A stretch of 64,000 nt of DNA from Frigoribacterium sp. Leaf186 (GTDB lineage: Bacteria > Actinomycetota > Actinomycetes > Actinomycetales > Microbacteriaceae). Made by a program: the position numbers and the translations under genes. The notes beneath the pieces were generated by a model. It saw only the letters and a list, made by a program, of their open reading frames with translations. It was not told the origin of the DNA and searched no databases. Positions 30,835 through 37,604 of the stretch are shown here, one piece after another; position 1 is the stretch's first letter, and every line of letters begins with the position of its first letter. The DNA is taken from contig NZ_LMPQ01000012.1 of the NCBI RefSeq assembly GCF_001423905.1, forward strand, positions 268,549-332,548, written 5' to 3'.

Positions 30835-31131
30835 ATGACCCTCGGCCTGTCGGTGCTCGCGCCCCTCGTGGCGTTCGTCGAGGCCGTCCTGTCGTCCGGC
30901 GGGGCCCCGCTGTCCGCGGTCGTGCTCGTCGGCCTGCTCGGCGCCGCGACCGCCGTGGTCGCGCTGGGCGTCGCCCGCGTCGTGCTGACCCTCTGCGGGT
31001 TGGCCGGGGCGGTGCCCGAGGTGACGCTCCGTGAAGAAGCCGGCACGCGCCTCCTCGTCTGGCGCCGCGACCCCGACGCCCGCGGGCACGTGCGGTCACG
31101 GGCCCCGGGGCGGGCCGTCCCGGCCGCCTGA
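30835..31131 (+). CDS. DUF6412 family small membrane protein
   Basis: A 98-residue protein with two hydrophobic segments (residues 5-20 and 27-55) and a basic C-terminus (VWRRDPDARGHVRSRAPG). The position directly before a YidC-like gene and the overall pattern fit the actinobacterial DUF6412 family. Its role is unknown; the pairing suggests a function with the YidC paralogue. A CGCGCCTCC element lies inside it at 31046. Confidence 0.7.
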   Translation: MTLGLSVLAPLVAFVEAVLSSGGAPLSAVVLVGLLGAATAVVALGVARVVLTLCGLAGAVPEVTLREEAGTRLLVWRRDPDARGHVRSRAPGRAVPAA

Positions 31132-31227
31132 GCGCACCCGCGCCCGCGTCGATCCGACGCCCCGCGTCGATCCGACGCCCCTCGGCGGCCAGAAGACACC
31201 CACCGTCTCTCTGACCGAGGAGTCCGC

Positions 31228-31980
31228 ATGGACCTGTCCACCCTCCACCCGATCGCCGTCGTCCTCGACGGTCTGCAATCGCTCGTCACCACCCTCGGCG
31301 AGCTCGTCGAACCGGTCGCCGGCGCGTCCGCCGCCGCCCTCGGCGTCGTGCTGTTCACCCTGCTCGTCCGCCTCGTGCTCGTGCCGGTCGGCGTCTCGCA
31401 GGTGCGCGCCGAGATCGCCCGTCGCCGGCTGGCCCCGGCGATCGCCGACCTGAACCGGCGCGTCACCGACCCCGAGGCCCGCAGCCGGGCGCTGATGGCG
31501 CTCTACGCCTCCGAGAAGGTCTCGCCGCTGGCCGGGTGCCTGCCGACGCTCGCGCAGGCGCCCGTCCTCACCGCCGTCTACTCGCTGTTCGCCCACTCCG
31601 AGATCGCCGGTCACGCCAACGCCCTGTTGTCGCACACCCTCGGCGGCGCGGCGCTCGGGGCGAACCTGTTCGTCACCCTGGGGGCGGGGCTCGCGGCGAT
31701 CTGGCCGTACCTGGTGCTGCTCGTGCTGCTCGCGCTCGTCGTCGAGCTGAGCCGGCGCGCCGCCCTGCGCTTCACGGGCCCCGGGGCGACCCCGACCGCG
31801 GGTCGAGGACGAGGGCAGGAGGCGCCGGCCGGCACGGCGGGCATCCTGCGCTGGTTGCCGTTCGTCAGCGTGCTCTTCGCCGCGTTCGCCCCGCTGGCCG
31901 CCGGCCTCTACCTCGTGACGAGCGCGGCCTGGACGCTGGGGGAGCGGGCGGTGCTGCGCCGGGTGCTCGCGCCCGCTTGA
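31228..31980 (+). CDS. YidC/Oxa1-type membrane insertase paralogue
   Basis: A 250-residue protein with the YidC/Oxa1 core: a first helix with FTLLVRLVLVPVGVSQVRA carrying a conserved Arg, the amphipathic region RRRLAPAIADLNRR, then ASEKVSPLAGCLPTLAQAPVLTAVYSLF and three further hydrophobic segments. It lacks the long periplasmic domain and, at this site, the rnpA/jag neighbours of the housekeeping yidC, so it is probably a second insertase. GAGGAG precedes the ATG. Confidence 0.85.
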   Translation: MDLSTLHPIAVVLDGLQSLVTTLGELVEPVAGASAAALGVVLFTLLVRLVLVPVGVSQVRAEIARRRLAPAIADLNRRVTDPEARSRALMALYASEKVSPLAGCLPTLAQAPVLTAVYSLFAHSEIAGHANALLSHTLGGAALGANLFVTLGAGLAAIWPYLVLLVLLALVVELSRRAALRFTGPGATPTAGRGRGQEAPAGTAGILRWLPFVSVLFAAFAPLAAGLYLVTSAAWTLGERAVLRRVLAPA

Positions 31981-32017
31981 GCGGCCTGCGGGCGGGGAGC
32001 GCGACCGCCGGCACGCG

Positions 32018-32054
32018 GAAGGGCCCGCCCTCGTCGTGCGAGAGCGGGCCCTTC
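32018..32054. terminator. Bidirectional hairpin between the YidC paralogue and yceI
   Basis: GAAGGGCCCGC (32018-32028) pairs perfectly with GCGGGCCCTTC (32044-32054) around 15 bases. It lies between two convergent genes and does not use the repeated CGCGCCTCC element. Confidence 0.7.
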
Positions 32055-32071
32055 GGGGGTGCTGCGGCTGC

Positions 32072-32623
32072 CTACGCGGCGAGCGTGAACTGGATCTCGA
32101 GCGTGACGGTGACGTCGTTGCCGAGGGTGAAGCCACCGGCCTCGAGGGCGGCGTTCCAGGTGACGCCGAACTCGGTGCGGTCGATCTTGGTCGTGGCCGA
32201 GAAGCCGAGCTTGGTCTGGCCGTAGCCGTCGACGACGAGGCCGCCGAACTCGCTCTTCAGGGTGACGGGCTTGGTGACGCCGCGGAGGGTCAGGTCGCCG
32301 TGCACGAGGAACGCGTCGTCGCCCTTCTCCTCGATGCTGGTCGACACGAAGGTCATCTTGGGGTGCTCTTCGGCGAGGAAGAAGTCACCGGTCTGCAGGT
32401 GACCGTCGCGGTCCTTCTGGTTGGTGTTGACCGAGGCCACGTCGATCGAGGCGGTGACCTTCGAGGCGGTGTGGTCCTCGTCGGTGACGAGCGAGGCGTC
32501 GAACGACTCGAACGAGCCCTTGACCTTGCTGATGGCGAGGTGGCGGACGCTGAACGAGACCTCGCTGTGCGTGGGGTCGAGGTTCCAGGTGCCGGCGGGG
32601 ATCTTCTCTGCGGTGATGCTCAT
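32072..32623 (-). CDS. YceI family protein
   Basis: A 183-residue lipocalin-like protein of the YceI family, which binds isoprenoid-type lipids. It shows WNLDPTHSEVSFSVRHL at the N-terminus, the GHLQTGDFFLAEEHPKMTF core and GVTKPVTLKSEFGG. There is no signal peptide, so it is probably cytoplasmic. The ATG at 32623 has AGGAGA at ideal spacing; an upstream extension would cross the operator and promoter. The promoter and a perfect palindrome suggest repressor control. Confidence 0.92.
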   Translation of the reverse strand: MSITAEKIPAGTWNLDPTHSEVSFSVRHLAISKVKGSFESFDASLVTDEDHTASKVTASIDVASVNTNQKDRDGHLQTGDFFLAEEHPKMTFVSTSIEEKGDDAFLVHGDLTLRGVTKPVTLKSEFGGLVVDGYGQTKLGFSATTKIDRTEFGVTWNAALEAGGFTLGNDVTVTLEIQFTLAA

Positions 32624-32651
32624 GGTGTTCTCCTGAATCTGTGAGGTCGAG

Positions 32652-32669
32652 GTCGATGACGTGTCATCG
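32652..32669 (-). promoter_or_regulatory. 18-bp palindromic operator of yceI
   Basis: TCGATGAC-GT-GTCATCGA has perfect eight-base arms with a two-base centre. It lies about +5 to +22 relative to the transcription start expected from the -10 box, and 29-46 bases before the start codon. Its position would let a bound repressor block transcription. Confidence 0.65.
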
Positions 32670-32680
32670 AAGCTGGTACG

Positions 32681-32709
32681 AGTATATGCAAGCGCATCCA
32701 ATCGGACAA
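32681..32709 (-). promoter_or_regulatory. Promoter of yceI, TTGTCC-N17-TATACT
   Basis: On the minus strand TTGTCC (32704-32709) and TATACT (32681-32686) are separated by exactly 17 bases. This is the best sigma-70-type promoter visible in the window. The AT content around it is well above its surroundings. Confidence 0.75.
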
Positions 32710-32764
32710 CATTCCCGAGGTGGCCGAGACGTGTCGAGCCGGTGTCGGATGCGCCGAGCCGGGC

Positions 32765-33769
32765 TCAGGCCGGGCGGCGTTCGGGTGAGACGGTCTTCGC
32801 GGGGTCCTTCTCCGCCAGGTCGCCGAGCGCATCGTCGATCCGCGTCATGACGTCGGCCGGCAGGGTGACGCCCGCCGCCTTGACGTTGTCGGCGACCTGC
32901 TCCGGGCGGGACGCCCCGATGATGGCCGAGGCGACGTTGTCGTTCTGCAGCACCCAGGCGATGGCGAGCTGCGCCATCGACAGCCCCAGGTCGGCCGCGA
33001 TCGGTTCGAGCTTCGCGACGCCGGTGAGCACCTCGTCGGTGAGGAAGCGCTTGATCGTGTCCGCGCCTCCCTTGTCGTCGGTGGCCCGGCTGCCCGCGGG
33101 CAGATCGGCGCCCGGCTTGTACTTGCCTGTCAACACGCCCTGAGCGACGGGTGACCAGACGATCTGACTCACGCCGTGCTGCTTGCTCGCGGGCACGACG
33201 TCGGACTCGATGACGCGCCAGAGCATGGAGTACTGCGGCTGGTTCGAGATGAGCTGGATGCCGTGCTGCACCGCGAGCTCGTGCCCGGCGCGGATCTGTT
33301 CGGCCGTCCACTCGCTCACGCCCACGTAGAGCGCCTTGCCGGCCCGCACCACGTCGGCGAAGGCCTGCATGGTCTCTTCGAGCGGGGTCTCGTGGTCGTA
33401 GCGGTGGGCCTGGTAGAGGTCGACGTAGTCGGTGCCGAGTCGGCGGAGCGACCCGTCGATCGACTCGAGGACGTGCTTGCGGCTGAGGCCGACGTCGTTG
33501 TGGCCGCGGGGCCCGGTCGGCCAGTAGACCTTCGTGAAGATCTCGAGGCTCTCGCGACGTTCGCCCGCGAGCGCGTCACCGAGCACCTGCTCCGCCGCCG
33601 TGTTCGCGTACGCGTCGGCGGTGTCGAAGGTCGAGATGCCGGCGTCGAGGGCCGCGCGGACGCACTGTGTGGCCACGTCGTTCTCGACCTGGGACGCGTG
33701 CGTCAGCCAGTTGCCGTAGGTGATCTCCGAGATCTTGAGTCCGCTGTCGCCGAGGCGTCTGAATTCCAT
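32765..33769 (-). CDS. Aldo/keto reductase
   Basis: A 334-residue NADPH-dependent reductase with the TIM-barrel pattern of the Kv-beta/YghZ-like branch. The Asp/Tyr catalytic pair is in FDTADAYANTAAEQVLG (Tyr near residue 54), the conserved His in YQAHRYDHETPLEE, and the C-terminal cofactor block is SAIIGASRPEQVADN. The ATG at 33769 is six bases from a TAGCGT box on the minus strand, with no Shine-Dalgarno site. The substrate is unknown. Confidence 0.9.
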   Translation of the reverse strand: MEFRRLGDSGLKISEITYGNWLTHASQVENDVATQCVRAALDAGISTFDTADAYANTAAEQVLGDALAGERRESLEIFTKVYWPTGPRGHNDVGLSRKHVLESIDGSLRRLGTDYVDLYQAHRYDHETPLEETMQAFADVVRAGKALYVGVSEWTAEQIRAGHELAVQHGIQLISNQPQYSMLWRVIESDVVPASKQHGVSQIVWSPVAQGVLTGKYKPGADLPAGSRATDDKGGADTIKRFLTDEVLTGVAKLEPIAADLGLSMAQLAIAWVLQNDNVASAIIGASRPEQVADNVKAAGVTLPADVMTRIDDALGDLAEKDPAKTVSPERRPA

Positions 33770-33775
33770 GGCCCC

Positions 33776-33781
33776 ACGCTA
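33776..33781 (-). promoter_or_regulatory. -10-like TAGCGT of the aldo/keto reductase, leaderless arrangement
   Basis: On the minus strand TAGCGT is followed by GGGGCC and the ATG start. Confidence 0.5.
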
Positions 33782-33830
33782 CGCGTCCCGGCGGCCGGGG
33801 CGAGGGGGTGTGCGGCGGACTCGCGTGGCG

Positions 33831-33876
33831 TACAGTGACGATTCATCAGGTCGTGTCCCCCGCGTGGGGGACACGA
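33831..33876 (+). promoter_or_regulatory. -10 box and leader hairpin ahead of the glycan operon
   Basis: TACAGT (33831-33836) could start a leader of about 110 bases. TCGTGTCCCCC (33851-33861) and GGGGGACACGA (33866-33876) form a perfect 11-base stem with a GCGT tetraloop only some ten bases into that leader. There is no T-run, so an RNA stability or binding element is as likely as an attenuator. The rest of the leader up to 33952 shows only a GGAG ribosome site. Confidence 0.5.
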
Positions 33877-33952
33877 TCCGTCGGACGTCGCGGTCCCACC
33901 CGGCGCGCGCGTCCGAGGCTCCTGCAGACCCGACCCCGACTGGAGCACCACC

Positions 33953-35401
33953 GTGACCTCCGACCCGACCCTGGCGGCGCCCGGCCCCGTGCTGACGCCG
34001 ACGCTGCCCGCGACCCCGACGCCGTTCGCGCCGAACCGCGGCGGCGCACCCGCGGGCTCGGTCGACGCCGTGTCGGCCACCCTGCCGTGGGCCGACTGGT
34101 CGAGCGTGCAGTGGGTCGGCGTCGGGGTGCTCGCCGTCCTCGTCGCCCTCGTGGTGGTGCTGTCGCTCCGCCGCACGGCCCGGCGGCTGTACCTCGTCCG
34201 CGAACGGGAGGAGCTCGGCCACCGCGACCTCGACGGACCGGTGCTGCCCCCGGCCCACTCGTTCACGGCGCTCGTGCCGGCGCTCGGCCCGGCAGGGCTG
34301 GCCGTGACCCTCGACCTGCTCGCTCGGCAGCAGCACCCCGACGTGCACGTCCTCGTGGCGGTCGACCCCGGGGACCGCCTGACGCACGACGTCGCCACGT
34401 CGGCCGTCCGTCGTCACCCCGGACGCGTCCGGATCGTGACCACCCGCGCCTCCGCCGGCCCGTCCTCGACCGTGGCCTCGGCGCTCGCCGGAGCGCTCGC
34501 GGCGGTGGGTGACGGCGTCGTGGGCGTCTTCTCGCCGGGCGACCGCCCGCACCCCCGGCTGTTCGCCCTCGTCGACTCCGTGCTGACCCGCACGGACGCC
34601 GACGCGGTGCAGCACGCCAGCCGCCCGGCCCTCGAACCGTCGCCGTGGTGGTCGCCGAGGCTGGCGGTCGACCGGTGGTGGTGGGCCCGGTCGGTCGTGC
34701 GCTCGCACGGGCGGGCCGGTTTCGTCCCGCTGTCGGACAGCACGCTCTTCGTCCGTCACTCCTGGCTCGCCTGGGCGGGCGGCTGGGACGCCGCCTGCGT
34801 CGAGGCGGGGCTCGACCTCGGCGTCCGCATGACGGTCGCCGGAGCCCGCGTCGTCGTGGCCACCTCGCCCGGGACGACCACGGTCGAGCGGGCACCCGGG
34901 GGGCTCCGCGACCTGTTCCGTGCCCGGACGAGATGGGCCAGGGGCTGTCTGCAGGTGCTCGGCAAGGGCGACTGGCGGCGGCTGCGGCCGAAGGCGAGGC
35001 GTCACGCCCTCGGCGTGCTCACCGAACCGTTGCTCGACGCCGGCGCGACGATCCTCGGCGCCGCGGTCGTCGCGTCGACCGTCCTGGTCGGAGCGCCGGC
35101 CGTCGTGGTCGCCCTGGCCCTGGTGCCGCTGCTGCCCGCCGCCCTGGCGCAGCTGCTGGACGTAGGGGCGACCACGGAGGCGGCTGCCGAGCAGGGGAGG
35201 CGCGCGACGGCCCGCGAGCGCCTCCTGGTGGTCGTCGGTGCCGTCCCGAACGGACTCGTCACCCTGGCCGCCGTCGTCGCCGCGATCGGGGCCGAGCTCA
35301 CGGGCGCCGGACCGCGGGTCGCGCGAGCGGCGGCGCCCGTCCCGGGTGCTCCCGCGTCGGGCGTCCGGCCCGCCCGCGTCGACGAGCCCGCGACGAGATG
35401 A
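33953..35401 (+). CDS. Degenerate family 2 glycosyltransferase (probable pseudo-enzyme)
   Basis: A 482-residue membrane protein that lines up with the intact GT2 at 36114: Thr/Pro-rich N-terminus with FAPNRG, one N-terminal helix, GT-A domain and C-terminal helices. The catalytic residues are changed. The DAED motif reads SPGD, the catalytic-base block ECLAEDCELGVRL reads ACVEAGLDLGVRM so that Glu-Asp is lost, and QRTRW reads ARTRW so that the Gln of QxxRW is lost. The frame is intact, so a non-catalytic role is more likely than a dead gene. It starts with GTG behind GGAG. Confidence 0.75.
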   Translation: MTSDPTLAAPGPVLTPTLPATPTPFAPNRGGAPAGSVDAVSATLPWADWSSVQWVGVGVLAVLVALVVVLSLRRTARRLYLVREREELGHRDLDGPVLPPAHSFTALVPALGPAGLAVTLDLLARQQHPDVHVLVAVDPGDRLTHDVATSAVRRHPGRVRIVTTRASAGPSSTVASALAGALAAVGDGVVGVFSPGDRPHPRLFALVDSVLTRTDADAVQHASRPALEPSPWWSPRLAVDRWWWARSVVRSHGRAGFVPLSDSTLFVRHSWLAWAGGWDAACVEAGLDLGVRMTVAGARVVVATSPGTTTVERAPGGLRDLFRARTRWARGCLQVLGKGDWRRLRPKARRHALGVLTEPLLDAGATILGAAVVASTVLVGAPAVVVALALVPLLPAALAQLLDVGATTEAAAEQGRRATARERLLVVVGAVPNGLVTLAAVVAAIGAELTGAGPRVARAAAPVPGAPASGVRPARVDEPATR

Positions 35402-35486
35402 CCGGCAGATGTCGCCCACCTGGCAGTTGACCGAGACGCGCGTACCCCGACCAAACCGATCTGCCGACGCCCCCCGAACCGGTCAC

Positions 35487-36098
35487 ATGCCCGAAACCGA
35501 GTACCCCGTCCGGGGGACGCGTCCCGACCGCGCCGCCTCGACGAACCCGACACCACCCCTGCGCCTCGTCGCCCGGGTGAAGGAGCTCGCGACCTTCGGC
35601 GCCGTGGGCGGCATCGCCTTCGTCGTCGACGTCGGCGTCTACAACCTGCTGCGCTCGACCCTGCTCGACGACAAGCCGATCGGGGCCAAGGTCCTCTCGG
35701 TGGTCGTCGCGACGGTGGTCGCCTGGTTGGGCAACCGTTACCTCACGTTCCGCGAGGGACGCAACCAGGCCGTCGTCCGGGAGGCCGTCACCTTCGGCCT
35801 CGTGAACGTAGGCGGCCTGCTGGTCGCCTCGGCGTGCCTGTTCGTCTCGCACTACCTGCTGGGCTTCACGAGCCAGCTCGCGGACAACGTCGCGGCGAAC
35901 GGCGTCGGGCTCGTGCTCGGCACGGTGTTCCGCTACCTGGCCTACCGCCACCTCGTCTTCCGCGGCTCGCCCGCGGTCGCCTCCTCGGCCGACACCCCCG
36001 AAGCGTCGGCCGCGCTCGCCACCGTCGTCGGCCCCGTGCCGACCGACGACCCCACCCGACAGAACACCCCGCAGGCCCACCTGCACCCGACCCACTGA
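35487..36098 (+). CDS. GtrA family membrane protein
   Basis: A 203-residue protein with four hydrophobic segments and the GtrA hallmarks: ELATFGAVGGIAFVVDVGVYNLLR and, near residue 90, VVAWLGNRYLTFR. FRYLAYRHLVFR follows later. GtrA proteins help move undecaprenyl-linked sugars or assist surface polysaccharide assembly. The ATG at 35487 is just before the conserved part; an in-frame ATG at 35409 is possible and neither has a clear ribosome site. The C-terminal 40 residues are Thr/Pro-rich. Confidence 0.85.
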   Translation: MPETEYPVRGTRPDRAASTNPTPPLRLVARVKELATFGAVGGIAFVVDVGVYNLLRSTLLDDKPIGAKVLSVVVATVVAWLGNRYLTFREGRNQAVVREAVTFGLVNVGGLLVASACLFVSHYLLGFTSQLADNVAANGVGLVLGTVFRYLAYRHLVFRGSPAVASSADTPEASAALATVVGPVPTDDPTRQNTPQAHLHPTH

Positions 36099-36113
36099 CT
36101 GGAGAGTGATCCT

Positions 36114-37604
36114 GTGTCGACTGACCCGACCCAGATCCCGACATCACATCTCGCAGCGGGCGAACCCGCCCCGTTGCTCACCCCCCAAGCCCCGTCCGAC
36201 CCGTCGCAGTTCGTCCCGAACCGCGGCACCACCGGCGCCACCGAGTCGATGATCGGGTTCCAACTGCCCGACTGGTCGCCCCTCGAGTGGATCGGCTACT
36301 CGTCGCTCATCGTGGTGACGATCCTGCTCACCGCGGTCGCCGTGTCGACCCTCTGGTGGATGCTGCACGCCTGGCGCTCGAAGGACAACCTCGAGGACAG
36401 CCAGTTCAGTGCGAACCCCCTCGACCCCGCCCACTCGTTCACCCTGCTGGTGCCCGGCCGGCACGAGGAGGAGGTCATGGGCCAGACCCTCGACCGCCTC
36501 GCGATGCAGGACCACCCCGACTTCGAGATCATCGCGATCGTCGGCCACGACGACCCCGGCACCGAGCGGGTCGCCCGTGAGGCCGCCGCCCGCCACCCCG
36601 AGCTGATCCGCGTGATCGTCGACTCGAGCGTGCCGAAGAACAAGCCGAAGGCGCTCAACCTCGCGTTGCAGACGTCGCGCGGCGAGATCGTCGGCGTCTT
36701 CGACGCCGAGGACGAGGTGCACCCCCGCCTGCTGACGCTGGTCGACTCGCGGTTCACCGAGACCGACGCCGACGTGGTGCAGGGCGGCGTGCAGCTGATG
36801 AACTTCCAGTCGAGCTGGTGGAGCCTCCGCAACGTGCTCGAGTACTACTTCTGGTTCCGCTCGCGCCTGCACTTCCACGCCAAGGAAAAGTTCATCCCCC
36901 TCGGCGGCAACACGGTCTTCGTGCGCAAGGACTGGCTCGACTGGTCGCAGGGCTGGGACGCCGAGTGCCTCGCCGAGGACTGCGAGCTCGGGGTCCGCCT
37001 CTCGAGCGCCGGCGCCAAGGTCGTCGTGGCCTACAGCCCCGAGGTGGTCACCCGCGAGGAGACCCCCGGCACCTTCGTCTCGCTGCTCAAGCAGCGCACG
37101 CGCTGGAACCAGGGCTTCATGCAGGTCTACGGCAAGGGCGAGTGGAAGAAGCTGCCGCGTCTGCGCCAGCGCCTGATGGCCCGCTACCTGCTCACCATGC
37201 CGTTCATCCAGGCGGCCACGGGTCTGCTGATCCCCATCTCGGTGATCCTGATCCTGACCACCAAGGTGCCTACCGCCATCGCCCTCGTCTCGTTCGTCCC
37301 CCTGGCCCCGACCCTGGTGCTGCTGGCCGTCGAGTTCACCGGCCTCCGCGAGTTCGGCCGGGTCTACGGGCAGAAGGTGCGTGCCCGCGACTACTTCCGC
37401 CTCGTCTGGGGACTGCTGCCGTACCAGATCTTCCTCGCGCTCGCCGCGGTCCGGGCGGTCTTCCGCCAGCTGCGCGGCCTGAACGCCTGGGAGAAGACCG
37501 AGCACACCGGAGCCCACCGCGACGAGGTCGCGACCGAACCGCAGGAGGCGCCCCGCGCCTCCCAGCAGGAGCCCGCCATGGCCATGACCGGAGGTGACCG
37601 ATGA
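36114..37604 (+). CDS. Family 2 glycosyltransferase, processive cellulose-synthase-like
   Basis: A 496-residue membrane GT2. It has one helix near residues 58-82 and then the GT-A domain with DDPG, DAED (near residue 203), the AEDCELG acceptor-base motif (near residue 288) and KQRTRW, which fits QxxRW. Three C-terminal hydrophobic segments follow. This D, DxD, ED, QxxRW set is typical of processive beta-glycan synthases. It starts with GTG behind GGAGAG. Bases 37544-37562, near its end, form a GGAGGCGC/GCGCCTCC inverted repeat inside the coding sequence. Its last bases overlap the GT39 gene. Confidence 0.88.
   Translation: MSTDPTQIPTSHLAAGEPAPLLTPQAPSDPSQFVPNRGTTGATESMIGFQLPDWSPLEWIGYSSLIVVTILLTAVAVSTLWWMLHAWRSKDNLEDSQFSANPLDPAHSFTLLVPGRHEEEVMGQTLDRLAMQDHPDFEIIAIVGHDDPGTERVAREAAARHPELIRVIVDSSVPKNKPKALNLALQTSRGEIVGVFDAEDEVHPRLLTLVDSRFTETDADVVQGGVQLMNFQSSWWSLRNVLEYYFWFRSRLHFHAKEKFIPLGGNTVFVRKDWLDWSQGWDAECLAEDCELGVRLSSAGAKVVVAYSPEVVTREETPGTFVSLLKQRTRWNQGFMQVYGKGEWKKLPRLRQRLMARYLLTMPFIQAATGLLIPISVILILTTKVPTAIALVSFVPLAPTLVLLAVEFTGLREFGRVYGQKVRARDYFRLVWGLLPYQIFLALAAVRAVFRQLRGLNAWEKTEHTGAHRDEVATEPQEAPRASQQEPAMAMTGGDR
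37544..37562 (+). repeat. Inverted CGCGCCTCC-type element inside the GT2 coding end
   Basis: GGAGGCGC (37544-37551) and GCGCCTCC (37555-37562) flank three C residues. It encodes Glu-Ala-Pro-Arg-Ala-Ser near the C-terminus. It is a very tight version of the paired arrangement seen between genes. Confidence 0.6.

Noticed and set aside
32624..32701. A longer yceI starting at 32701
   Set aside because: It would run through the palindrome, the -10 and most of the spacer; the ATG at 32623 has an ideal AGGAGA site.
36114..37604. Naming the GT2 as bcsA
   Set aside because: It lacks the PilZ domain and the full helix number of bacterial cellulose synthase. Only the catalytic motifs match, so the glycan is left open.
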